Source: Modestobacter sp. L9-4
Lineage (GTDB): Bacteria > Actinomycetota > Actinomycetes > Mycobacteriales > Geodermatophilaceae
Length of the DNA: 64,000 nucleotides
Direction: 5' to 3'
Assembly: GCF_019112525.1 (NCBI RefSeq)
Contig: NZ_CP077800.1
Coordinates: forward strand, 2,480,001-2,544,000
The notes under the pieces are model-generated. The model was not told where the DNA came from and made no database searches. It saw only the letters and a list, made by a program, of their open reading frames with translations. Numbering within the stretch: position 1 is the first letter of the stretch; each line of letters begins with the position of its first letter. The position numbers and the translations under genes are program-made. Positions 51,473 through 59,664 of this stretch are shown here, piece by piece.

Positions 51473-53311
51473 TCAGCGGCCGCTGCGGCTGGGGCGGCGG
51501 CCCTGGCGGGAGCCGGAGCGTGAGCCGGGGCGGGACGAGCGGCCCGCACCCTCGCGCGGGGCGCCCTCGCGGCCGCGGCCCTTGGCCGGACCGGCGCTGC
51601 AGGAGCGGCAGGTGCTGAACCACGGCGCGATCGCCGTCCCGCACTCCACGCACTTGCCCGACCGGCCGATGGCGATCGCGTCGGGCAGCAGCTCGGTGAT
51701 CGTCTCGGCGCAGGCGTCCTCGAGGTCGGCGGCGTCGTCGCTGTCCAGTCCGGCGACGCCGGGGAACTGGCGCAGCAGCGTCTGGGCGTCCCGGGCGGCG
51801 GCCGCGGCCTGCTCGTAGTCCTCGACGGTGCCCTTGACCGGGTACTCCGGCAGGATCGTCTCCACCGGCACCGGCAGGCCGATGGCGTGCTGGAGCGCAG
51901 CGCGGGCCAGCACCAGCCAGCGGGTGCGCCGCGGCGGGTTGTAGTCGATCGCCAGGTTGACCAGCCGCCAGACCGTCTGCAGGTCGCCGGCCTCGCCGAG
52001 CGGGCCCTTGAGCATCGGCAGCAGGGCGTGCACGCGCAGCACCAGGCTGGTGACGTCGTCGGCGGTCATGCCCTCGTCGCGGGTGGCGGCGCGGGCCCAG
52101 GCTGACCAGCGCATCAGCGCCTCGGGCAGGTCGACGGCCTCGTGGGCACCGAGGTCCTCGAGCTCGGGACGCAGCCGCGGCATGCGCTTGGGCAGGTCGC
52201 TCATCTCGTCGCCGCGGGCGACGGCGGCACCGGCGGACACCAGCGCGCCCACCGGCTTCAGTCCGGCGACCCCGATGAGGATGCCGACCTGGCCGTGCCC
52301 GGTGAGGCCGTAGCGCCCGGCGCGCCCGGCGATCTGGGCGACCTCCCAGGTGCGCAGCGGGCGCAGCTCCTGGCCGTCGAACTTCGTCGTCTCGGCGAAG
52401 AGCACGGTGGTGGCCGGCACGTTGATGCCGTGGCCGATCACGTCGGTGGTGACCAGGACGTCGAGCTCGCCCTTGGTGAACCGGTCGATCACGTCTCGGC
52501 GGGTGGCCGGCGGCAGCGCGCCGTACAGGACGCCGACCTTGCCCGGCCGGTGCTGGTCCAGCTCGGCGGCGACGGCGTAGACGGTCTTGCGGGAGAAGGC
52601 GACGACCAGCGTCTGCGGCTTCACCCCGTCGGTGCGCACGGGGGAGCGGAGGACGTCGAGCCGGGAGAGCCGCTTGTGGTTGACGACCTGCACCTGCTGG
52701 GCGTCGGTCACCAGCGGCTTGAGCACCAGGTAGGCCTCGGCGGCGGAGATGAGGTGCATCTCGCGGTACTCACCGGTGAGCAGCAGCCGCGCCCAGTGGT
52801 GGCCACGGTCGGGGTCGGTGACCCAGTGCGACTCGTCCAGCACCAGCATCTCGCCGCGGTCGGGGGCCTTCTCCACGGTGCAGCAGACGATCGGCGCGAA
52901 GGGGTCGATCTCCTCCTCGCCGGTGGACAGGCCCACGGTGCCGGCGGGCAGCTGGGCGGAGAGCTTGGCGTAGGCCTCGTGCGCGAGCTGGCGCAGCGGC
53001 GCGGCGTACACGCCGGAGCCGGTGGCGGCCAGCGCCTGCAGCGACTCGTAGGTCTTGCCGGAGTTCGTCGGCCCGAGGTGGAAGACGACCTTCTCGGGCC
53101 GGGTGGCGCGGGTGGGCAGCTCGGGGGCGGCGCCGTCGACCCAGATCTGCTGGGCTCGCTTCTCATCGCGCGCGGCGGTGCGATCGGCGTCGCGGGCCGC
53201 GTTCTCGCGGGCGGCGGAGCGCTCGCGACGGCGAGCGGGGGCGTGCGGGGGGACGGTCACAGGCAGAGAGGTCCATTTCGGAGCTGGGGCAGGCGGGAGG
53301 TCGACGCGCAC
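51473..53311 (-). CDS. Suv3-like superfamily 2 RNA helicase with C-terminal zinc ribbon
   Basis: 612 aa. Motif I GPTNSGKT (80-87), motif Ia YAAPLRQLAHEAY, motif II DESH (159-162) in LVLDESHW, motif III-like LISAAEAYLVLKPL, motif V TTDVIGHGINVP and motif VI QIAGRAGRYG. This is the Suv3 (mitochondrial degradosome helicase) pattern rather than DEAD-box. A CVECGTAIAPWFSTCRSC zinc ribbon (about 560) and an Arg/Ser/Gly-rich tail follow, both suited to RNA binding. Probably unwinds RNA for decay. Start uncertain: GTG at 53311 is the first candidate; starts up to 20 codons later are possible. Confidence 0.88.
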   Translation of the reverse strand: MRVDLPPAPAPKWTSLPVTVPPHAPARRRERSAARENAARDADRTAARDEKRAQQIWVDGAAPELPTRATRPEKVVFHLGPTNSGKTYESLQALAATGSGVYAAPLRQLAHEAYAKLSAQLPAGTVGLSTGEEEIDPFAPIVCCTVEKAPDRGEMLVLDESHWVTDPDRGHHWARLLLTGEYREMHLISAAEAYLVLKPLVTDAQQVQVVNHKRLSRLDVLRSPVRTDGVKPQTLVVAFSRKTVYAVAAELDQHRPGKVGVLYGALPPATRRDVIDRFTKGELDVLVTTDVIGHGINVPATTVLFAETTKFDGQELRPLRTWEVAQIAGRAGRYGLTGHGQVGILIGVAGLKPVGALVSAGAAVARGDEMSDLPKRMPRLRPELEDLGAHEAVDLPEALMRWSAWARAATRDEGMTADDVTSLVLRVHALLPMLKGPLGEAGDLQTVWRLVNLAIDYNPPRRTRWLVLARAALQHAIGLPVPVETILPEYPVKGTVEDYEQAAAAARDAQTLLRQFPGVAGLDSDDAADLEDACAETITELLPDAIAIGRSGKCVECGTAIAPWFSTCRSCSAGPAKGRGREGAPREGAGRSSRPGSRSGSRQGRRPSRSGR

Positions 53312-53628
53312 GAGCGCGGACCTACACGGGGTGGAACGCCGCCATCGCGCCCATCATGCCCTACTGCGCGGGTAGACGGCTCCCGCGAGGATGTTAGGCA
53401 GGATCTGCCACCTCCGACTACGACAACGATCCGGATTGGTCTCGTTTCGTCGGCAGATAGTGCCCGTGATCTGCCCAAAGGTGCACACATAACGGTTGGA
53501 TAACGCGACGCACCATCGGCTCGGCGGCGTGTGTCCGGGGCGGTCCGCAGTGGTCTGGTGCCCCCAGCGCCCGGAGCTCCGGGTGACGAGCCCGGCGTCC
53601 CGGGCACCCCCTCCCCACGGAGTTCGAC
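53312..53628. other. 317-bp divergent spacer between the helicase and the LAxTG protein
   Basis: No gene. Contains two inverted repeats with the same GGCAG half-site (53397-53409 and 53452-53475) and a comparatively AT-rich stretch with CATAACGGTTGGATAAC near 53488, probably the promoter of the surface-protein gene. Confidence 0.5.
53397..53475. promoter_or_regulatory. Paired GGCAG inverted repeats
   Basis: GGCAG-GAT-CTGCC (53397-53409) and GGCAGAT-n10-ATCTGCC (53452-53475). Two related dyads 43 bp apart in a divergent promoter suggest a regulator site; no regulator gene is adjacent. Confidence 0.45.
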
Positions 53629-55446
53629 GTGCGCTTCTCCTCCCCGACCCGGCGTGCCGCCGGCCTCCTGGCCGTCACGACGATCGGCCTGTCCACCGCT
53701 GTCCTGAGCGTCACCGGCGTCGCCTCCGCGGCCGACCCGGTCCCGACGCCGTTCGTGCCCGACGGCGACTTCTACACCGTGACCACCATGACCGGGCCCG
53801 GCGCCGAGGCCGAGGTCACCGGCGCGGAGGGCTTCACGGTCCCGGCCGGCTACTGCAGGGTCGTGTGGGACATCGACGGCGCGGCCGGTGGCGCCACCCC
53901 GAGCGCCTTCGGCGGCAAGGGTGGCTCCTTCTCGGCGGCCACGGCGGTCACGGCCAACCAGGTCTTCACCTTCACGACCGGCACCAACGGCGGCGAGACG
54001 AAGGCCGGCGAGCCGGTGAGGGACGAGCAGGGCGAGCTCACCACCGATGAGGGCGGCGCCGTGGTGATGGGGCCGGACACCGCCGGCGCGGCCGGTCTCC
54101 CGGGTGGGCAGCCGGGCTCCGTCGAAGGCGGCTTCGTCGGCGGCGGCGGTGGCCTGACCACCGTCAGCCTGGACGGCGCCGTCCTCTTCAGCGCCTTCGG
54201 CGGCGACGGCAGCGACACCGACCCCGACGGCACGGACGCCGGCGCCGGTGCGGGCGACGAGCAGAACGTCGTCTCGGCCACTGCCACGGACGTCAAGCCC
54301 TACGACGACTCCTCAGGCTCGAGCATCCGCGCCTGGGTGCAGCCCTGCGACGCCCCCCCGCTGATCGACCCCGACGCCGGCAACCCGCCGGCCGGCTCCG
54401 ACCCCGGCCCCACGGACCCCGATGACGGCTACGAGTACGTCACCGGCGCGCCGACCGCCAACTGGGTGTCCGGTGTCGACAACGGCCTGATGTTCCAGCT
54501 CTACGTCAGCACCCTGGACTCGGAGAACCCGGTCACGGGCGTCGAGTACACCCTCGACGGCGGGGCGACCTGGAAGCCCGTCGCCACCGAGAACGAGGGC
54601 GACTACCAGTACTCCGGCACGATCACCGGGCTGGAGACGGCCACGCGGTACTCGGTCGCCTTCCGGTTCACCACCGCCACGGGCCACACCGACGCCTCCG
54701 AGACGCTGACCGGCCGCACCGCCGTCCCCGGCCCGCGGGACGTCAAGGCCGTCGCCGGCGCCGCCTCCATCAAGGTGAGCTGGACGCCCCCGGCCAGCAC
54801 GGACGAGGTCGCCGGCTACCTCGTCATCGGTGCCCCCGAGGGTGCGCAGAACGACTCCGGCTCGATCGAGTGCCGGCCCACGACCGCCCTGGGCACCTCC
54901 TGCGCCATGTCCGCCGTCCCCGGCACCACCTACTCGCTGAGCGTGCACTCCCTCGCCGCGGACGGTGACAAGCTGGGCAGCTCCGACTGGGTCACCGTCG
55001 GGCCGGTCCTGGCCTCCTCCGCCGTGTCGGCCACGCTGCCCAAGGCCGACGGCACCCTGACCAGCAGCGACGCCGACGGCAAGGTCGTCGCCGGTGAGCA
55101 GGTCACCATCAGCGGCAAGGACTTCCTGCCCGGCTCCGTGGTCGACCTGGTCGTCTACTCCACGCCCGTCAAGCTCGGCACCGCGACCGTGCTCGCCGAC
55201 GGCACCTTCAGCGCCACCGTCACCCTGCCCAAGGACCTCGCCAACGGCACCCACCACCTGGTGGCCTCAGGTGTCGACGTCAACGGCGACCCGCGCACCC
55301 TGATCGTCGAGGTCACCGTCTCCGGTGGCACCGCCGTCCTGGCCTTCACCGGTTTCTCGGCGCTGCCCTACGCCGGTGCCGGTGCGCTGGCCCTGCTCGC
55401 CGGTGGCGGCCTCCTGGTCGTCAGCCGTCGCCGCCAGGCCGCCTGA
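53629..55446 (+). CDS. LAxTG-anchored cell-surface protein
   Basis: 605 aa. Signal peptide about 1-36 (RRAAGLLAVTTIGLS to GVASAADP). Residues 70-240 are Gly-rich with GGKGGSF and GGFVGGGGGL, resembling glycine-rich adhesins. Then an acidic Pro/Asp linker (DPDAGNPPAGSDPGPTDPDD), an Ig-like segment, a fibronectin-III-like domain at about 365-460 (PGPRDVKAVAGAASIKVSW) and an IPT/Ig-like domain (VAGEQVTISGKDFLPGS). The cell-wall sorting signal is LAFTG (571-575), a hydrophobic segment and RRRQAA, i.e. the SrtE motif. Expected on the peptidoglycan, attached by the sortase at 50139. GTG at 53629 with GGAG upstream. Confidence 0.88.
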   Translation: MRFSSPTRRAAGLLAVTTIGLSTAVLSVTGVASAADPVPTPFVPDGDFYTVTTMTGPGAEAEVTGAEGFTVPAGYCRVVWDIDGAAGGATPSAFGGKGGSFSAATAVTANQVFTFTTGTNGGETKAGEPVRDEQGELTTDEGGAVVMGPDTAGAAGLPGGQPGSVEGGFVGGGGGLTTVSLDGAVLFSAFGGDGSDTDPDGTDAGAGAGDEQNVVSATATDVKPYDDSSGSSIRAWVQPCDAPPLIDPDAGNPPAGSDPGPTDPDDGYEYVTGAPTANWVSGVDNGLMFQLYVSTLDSENPVTGVEYTLDGGATWKPVATENEGDYQYSGTITGLETATRYSVAFRFTTATGHTDASETLTGRTAVPGPRDVKAVAGAASIKVSWTPPASTDEVAGYLVIGAPEGAQNDSGSIECRPTTALGTSCAMSAVPGTTYSLSVHSLAADGDKLGSSDWVTVGPVLASSAVSATLPKADGTLTSSDADGKVVAGEQVTISGKDFLPGSVVDLVVYSTPVKLGTATVLADGTFSATVTLPKDLANGTHHLVASGVDVNGDPRTLIVEVTVSGGTAVLAFTGFSALPYAGAGALALLAGGGLLVVSRRRQAA

Positions 55447-55477
55447 CACCTGCAGCACCCCGCACCACCCGCTCGGC

Positions 55478-55517
55478 GCCCCGGCCCCGTCCCGCACCCG
55501 CGGGGCGGGGCCGGGGC
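55478..55517 (+). terminator. Terminator of the LAxTG gene
   Basis: GCCCCGGCCCCG (55478-55489) and CGGGGCCGGGGC (55506-55517), perfect 12-bp arms 32 bp after the stop. Confidence 0.7.
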
Positions 55518-55596
55518 CCGTTGTGGAGCCGTCCCTGGACGGGATCCGTAGCATCAGCGGGCAGCAGCACGGGGCGGCGATGCGTCCGTGCAGCCA

Positions 55597-55683
55597 GGAG
55601 GGCTCGCCTAGTGGCCGATGGCGGCGGTCTTGAAAACCGCTATGGGGTGAAACCCATCGTGGGTTCGAATCCCACGCCCTCCG
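55597..55683 (+). tRNA. serT: tRNA-Ser (UGA)
   Basis: 87 nt. Acceptor arms GGAGGGC (55597-55603) and GCCCTCC (55676-55682) pair perfectly, discriminator G. The anticodon loop CTTGAAA holds TGA at 55631-55633. A long variable arm (TATGGGGTGAAACCCATC region) marks a class II tRNA, and the T loop reads GGGTTCGAATCCC. CCA is not encoded. A TAGCAT hexamer at 55549 is a possible -10. Confidence 0.96.
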
Positions 55684-55739
55684 CTCGGACCCGTCACCGC
55701 CGGGGTTCACCCGTTCAGGTGAGGAGGGCGGGGAGGGCC

Positions 55740-58103
55740 ATGCGCTCAGGGCTCGCGGGTGTCGATGCACCTCTCGTGGCGGACCAGGAGCGGGGAGAGG
55801 TGCGTCGTCGACGCGTCGGCGGCCTGCCGCTGCTCACCATCGTCCTGAGCGCCCTGTTCGCCACCGGTGTCGGCGCCCGCCCGGACGGCGTGGCGTGGGA
55901 CCGCACCTACGACGTCGTCCTCTTCAACCTGCCCTACCTCGCCGCGGCCGCCGCCTGCGTCGCCGCCGCGGTCCGGCTGCGCAGCGAGCGCATCGGCTGG
56001 GCCTGGGTGGCCGTCTCCCTCACGCTCAGCGCCGTCGGCAACGCCTTGCGCACGCTCGAGGCCGGCGTCCTGGGCAACGGGCCCTCGTCCTCGCTGGCCG
56101 GTGCCTTCTCCCTGCTCGGCTACGTCGTCCTGTACGTGGCCCTCATCGGCATGATCCGGGCGCGGGTCCCCCGCTTCCTCCCGAGCATGTGGCTCGACGG
56201 CGTGATCGGCGCCCTGGGCGGCCTGTCGGTCGGGGTGGCGTTCGTGCTGGGCCCCTACCTGAACCCCGGCCCGGGCGAGCGGGCCATCAGCCTCGTCGAG
56301 CTGGCCGGCCCGGCCACCGACGTGCTGCTGCTCGCCGTGCTCGTGACCGTCGGCTCCATCCTGGGCGTCCGCCTGGACCGGACGCTCTTGGTGCTCGTCG
56401 TGGGCCTGTGCTTCGTGTGCGTCTCCGACGTCGTCCTGTTCTCCCTGCAGGTGCGCGACCGGTACGTCGACGGCGGCCCGCTCGAGCTGGGCTGGCTGGT
56501 CTGCGTGGTGCTCGTCGCCCTCGCCGCGTCGGGGGCCCACGACCGTCCCGCACCCGTCGACAGCAGCGGTGCCTCCCGCATCGGGTGGCGGCTGCTGGCC
56601 GTCCCGCTGGCCTGCGTCGTCGCCAGCCTCGTCGTCCTGGGCGCGGGCTGGCTGCGTCCGATGCCCGAGGTCGCCGGCGGGCTGGCGGTCGCCTGCGTGC
56701 TCGCCGGCCTGGCCCGCATCACGCTGACCTTCCGGGAGGTCCGCGACTTCCACACCGTGCAGCGGGAGTCCCGGACCGACGAGCTCACCGGCCTGGCCAA
56801 CCGCCGCGCGCTGCTGGTGCGGGCACAGGAGGTCGTCGCGGCCGCCCGCGCGGACCAGCCCGCCGCGCTGCTGCTGCTGGACCTCGACGGCTTCAAGGAG
56901 GTCAACGACAGCCTGGGGCACTTCGCGGGTGACGAGCTGCTGCGACAGGTGGGCCCGCGCCTGCGCAGCGCGCTGCGCGAGGACGACCTGCTCGCCCGGC
57001 TGGGAGGTGACGAGTTCGCCGTCCTGCTCCCCGCCACGAACGGTGCCGAGGCCCGGTCCCTCGCCGACCGGCTGCGCCACCTGCTGCTCCAGCCGTTCAC
57101 GGTGGGCGGCGTGCGGCTGCACGTCGGCGTCAGCATCGGTGTCTCGACCACCCCGGCCCCGGCGACGGACGTCGAGGAGCTGCTGCACTCGGCCGACGCG
57201 GCCATGTACATCGCCAAGAAGGCGCGCGAGGGCGTGCACGTCTACGAGCCCGACCCGACGGGCGGGGTCGCCGGCAGCGGCCGGCTGCGGGTCATGGAGG
57301 ACCTCCGGACGGCGCTCGAGGAGGACCAGCTCGTCGTCTTCCTGCAGCCCCAGTGGGGCCTGCGCGACGGCACCGTCGTCGGCGTGGAGGCCCTGGTCCG
57401 CTGGGAGCACCCCACGAGGGGCCTGCTCCTGCCCGGCGACGTTCTGCCGGCGGCGGAGCAGGCCGGCCTGATGCGGGCGCTCACGGACCGGGTGCTGGAG
57501 CTCTCGCTGCGCGCCGCCGGCACCTGGTGGCCCGAGCACGAGGTCCCGATATCGGTGAACCTCTCGGCGGCCAACGTCAACGACCTGGACCTGCCCGCCG
57601 AGGTCGCCGCCGCGCTGCTGCGGCACGGGCTGCCGGCGCGTGCGCTGACCCTGGAGCTGGTCGAGGACACCCTGATGGCCGACCCCGACCGTGGGCGTGC
57701 GGTGCTGGGCGACCTGCGCCGGCTCGGCGTGCGGACGTCGATCGACGACTACGGCACCGGCTACAGCTCGCTGGCCTACCTCCGGAACTTGCCCGCCGAC
57801 GAGCTCAAGCTCGACCGCAGTCTCACCGTCGACGTGGACCGGGACCCCCGGGTCGCGGCCATCGTGGAGCACACCGTGGCCCTGGCCCACAGCCTCGGGC
57901 TGACGCTGGTGGCCGAGGGCGTGGAGACCGCCGGGACGGCCGCGGTGCTCGCACGGCTGGGCTGCGACGTCGCCCAGGGCTGGGCGATCGCCCGGCCGAT
58001 GCCGCTCGCGGACCTCCTCGACTGGCTGGTCGCCACCGGCTCCGCCCTGCCGGACGAGACGCTGCTCGCGCCCCTGCTGCCGCGGGGTGCCGGCCCGGCC
58101 TGA
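55740..58103 (+). CDS. Membrane GGDEF-EAL bifunctional c-di-GMP protein
   Basis: 787 aa. Residues 25-335 contain about nine hydrophobic helices (LPLLTIVLSALFATGVG, LPYLAAAAACVAAAV and so on), a MASE-like sensor not assigned to a named family. GGDEF domain about 345-505: DELTGLANRRA, LDLDGFKEVND and an intact RLGGDEFAVLLP. EAL domain about 525-775: GVEALVRWEHP, ISVNLSAANV, LELVEDTLM, SIDDYGTGYSSLAYL, LKLDRSL and VAEGVETAG, with all catalytic acidic residues, so both synthesis and breakdown are possible. ATG at 55740 after GGGGAGGG. Lies 56 bp after tRNA-Ser; not obviously co-transcribed with the next gene (125-bp gap). Confidence 0.93.
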   Translation: MRSGLAGVDAPLVADQERGEVRRRRVGGLPLLTIVLSALFATGVGARPDGVAWDRTYDVVLFNLPYLAAAAACVAAAVRLRSERIGWAWVAVSLTLSAVGNALRTLEAGVLGNGPSSSLAGAFSLLGYVVLYVALIGMIRARVPRFLPSMWLDGVIGALGGLSVGVAFVLGPYLNPGPGERAISLVELAGPATDVLLLAVLVTVGSILGVRLDRTLLVLVVGLCFVCVSDVVLFSLQVRDRYVDGGPLELGWLVCVVLVALAASGAHDRPAPVDSSGASRIGWRLLAVPLACVVASLVVLGAGWLRPMPEVAGGLAVACVLAGLARITLTFREVRDFHTVQRESRTDELTGLANRRALLVRAQEVVAAARADQPAALLLLDLDGFKEVNDSLGHFAGDELLRQVGPRLRSALREDDLLARLGGDEFAVLLPATNGAEARSLADRLRHLLLQPFTVGGVRLHVGVSIGVSTTPAPATDVEELLHSADAAMYIAKKAREGVHVYEPDPTGGVAGSGRLRVMEDLRTALEEDQLVVFLQPQWGLRDGTVVGVEALVRWEHPTRGLLLPGDVLPAAEQAGLMRALTDRVLELSLRAAGTWWPEHEVPISVNLSAANVNDLDLPAEVAAALLRHGLPARALTLELVEDTLMADPDRGRAVLGDLRRLGVRTSIDDYGTGYSSLAYLRNLPADELKLDRSLTVDVDRDPRVAAIVEHTVALAHSLGLTLVAEGVETAGTAAVLARLGCDVAQGWAIARPMPLADLLDWLVATGSALPDETLLAPLLPRGAGPA

Positions 58104-58228
58104 CCACGGCCGGTCCGCGGGTGGCAGGAGGGCCGGCTGCCGAACGGAGCGTGATCTTCACCAGCTGTGACGGCTCGCGTGGGCGCGTCGTGGTGACGCC
58201 GGTGGCGCGTCGCCGTCATGGTGGGAGG

Positions 58229-58651
58229 GTGACGACCTCCTCCCGTGCCCACCTGTCACGCCCGCTCGACGGGCCGGCTCCCCAGCCACGCGACGGGACG
58301 ACCGAGACCTGGCGTGACCTGGCGCCGGACATCCTCCGGCAGCGGCTGGTCATCGAGGGGGTGCCGGCGCGGCCCGTCGACGACCTGCAGATCCGGCAGT
58401 ACCTGTCCGCGCTGTCCCGCGAGGTCGACATGGTGCAGCTGCTGGAGCCGGTGACGCACCGCTCGGACCTGTACGGCTGGGCCGGCTGGATCCACTGGGA
58501 GACGTCGGGCGCGCACTTCTACGCCTGGGAGCAGCCGCGGCTGTTCTTCTCGGTGGACATCTACACCTGCAAGGCCTTCGACGTGGACACCGCGGTGTCG
58601 TTCACCCAGGGCTTCCTGGACGCGAGCACCGTCGTGGCGAGGTCGTTCTAG
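58229..58651 (+). CDS. S-adenosylmethionine decarboxylase (SpeD)-like protein
   Basis: 140 aa. The C-terminal half resembles class 1 AdoMet decarboxylases, whose Ser is self-cleaved to a pyruvoyl cofactor: WETSGAHFYAWEQP with Ser93 and His96, and FFSVDIYTCKAF with Asp110 and Cys114; the Ser-to-Cys distance (21) is close to that in SpeD (20). The His68-equivalent position is Tyr, so chemistry may differ. Homologues of SpeD have been shown elsewhere to have become arginine or ornithine decarboxylases, so the substrate is open. It abuts the acyltransferase gene with no gap, which strongly links the two. GTG at 58229 is chosen by size; its Shine-Dalgarno spacing is poor and a start slightly upstream is possible. 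Confidence 0.62.
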   Translation: MTTSSRAHLSRPLDGPAPQPRDGTTETWRDLAPDILRQRLVIEGVPARPVDDLQIRQYLSALSREVDMVQLLEPVTHRSDLYGWAGWIHWETSGAHFYAWEQPRLFFSVDIYTCKAFDVDTAVSFTQGFLDASTVVARSF

Positions 58652-59458
58652 GTGACGCTGCGCCTGGTGGTCGCGGACTCACCCGCCGAGCAGGACGCCG
58701 CGCGTGCCGTGGAGGCGCAGGTGTTCCAGCAGGCCTTCGGCAACACCCCCGAGGTGATGGCCCAGGAGTACGGCCCGTTCGCCGGCCGCTCCCGCTACAT
58801 CGCCGTCCTCGACGACGCGAACGGGACGGCCCTGGGGGCCGCCCGGCTGATCCTGCCGGACGACGCGGGCAGCCTGAAGACGCTGGACGACGTGGCGGGA
58901 CCGCCCTGGCAGCTGTCCGTCGACGACGTCCTCGGCGCCTCCGGGCTGGCCGGTCGGCTGGTCTGGGACGTGGCGAGCCTGGCCGTGGACCGCAGGTACC
59001 GCAGCGGCGCCGCCGGTGCCGAGGTGGTGCTCGCGCTCTGCCACGGCATCTACCGGTTCACGCTGTCCAACGGCGTCGACGGCCTGGTCACCGTCCTGGA
59101 CGACCGGGTCCTGCGGCTGCTGCGGCTCATGGGCGCCCCGTGCGCCCCGATGCCCGGCGCCGCCTCCCGCGCCTACATGGGCTCGCCCGCCAGCACGCCG
59201 TGCGTCTGGCGGGTGGACGCCATGGCGACCGGTGTCCTCGACCGCCGTCCCGACCTGGCCCCGGCGATGGTCGAGGGCCGCTTCTCCTCCATCGCCTGCG
59301 ACCCGGCGGACCTGCTCCCGGGCCGGGGGGTGCCGGGCGCCGACCGGTCCGCCCCCGCGCGCCCGGCCGCGGTCCGCGTGCCCCTGCGCGACACCTCGGG
59401 GTGGCGGCGCCCCGGCCTGCGCCGCCAGGACGAGACCGTGGGGCACCCGGCCTCCTGA
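58652..59458 (+). CDS. GNAT-fold acyltransferase of the LuxI/FeeM (autoinducer synthase) type
   Basis: 268 aa. N-terminal RLVVADSPAEQDAARAVEAQ helix, then VFQQAFGNTPEVMAQEYGPF, ALGAARLILPDDAGS and LVWDVASLAVDRRYR, which corresponds to the W-E-x-S-R-x-x-V strand of LuxI/FeeM proteins, and a final LVTVLDDRVLRLLRLMGAP that matches their glycine-turn region. Such enzymes N-acylate amino acids or S-adenosylmethionine using acyl-ACP or acyl-CoA. The C-terminal 40 residues are a basic Pro-rich tail. GTG directly follows the stop of the SpeD-like gene. A hairpin (59460-59494) ends the pair. No LuxR-type receptor gene is nearby. Confidence 0.65.
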   Translation: MTLRLVVADSPAEQDAARAVEAQVFQQAFGNTPEVMAQEYGPFAGRSRYIAVLDDANGTALGAARLILPDDAGSLKTLDDVAGPPWQLSVDDVLGASGLAGRLVWDVASLAVDRRYRSGAAGAEVVLALCHGIYRFTLSNGVDGLVTVLDDRVLRLLRLMGAPCAPMPGAASRAYMGSPASTPCVWRVDAMATGVLDRRPDLAPAMVEGRFSSIACDPADLLPGRGVPGADRSAPARPAAVRVPLRDTSGWRRPGLRRQDETVGHPAS

Positions 59459-59459
59459 G

Positions 59460-59494
59460 CCGCTGTTGCAGGGGAGCAGCTCCCGCAGCAGCGG
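59460..59494 (+). terminator. Terminator of the SpeD-like/GNAT pair
   Basis: CCGCTG-n-TGC (from 59460) pairs with GCAGCAGCGG (ending 59494), with an inner GGGAGC-type stem. Lies directly after the acyltransferase stop. Confidence 0.6.
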
Positions 59495-59664
59495 ACCACC
59501 GGCCTCCGCGTGGGGGTGGTGGGACAGGAGAGCGCCCTGGTGAGCGGGGTGGTCACCGCGTGGCCCGTCCCCTTCTTGGACGGCCCGCCCGGTGGTCCAC
59601 TGGACGACGACCGCCTCGTCGCCGCCGGTCCGCCCGGCGGCTGCCCCCACCCTGGGAGTCCTGC

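Noticed and set aside
58652..59458. Full quorum-sensing system
   Set aside because: Only a synthase-like gene is present; no LuxR-type receptor or acyl-chain partner in the window, so no system is claimed.
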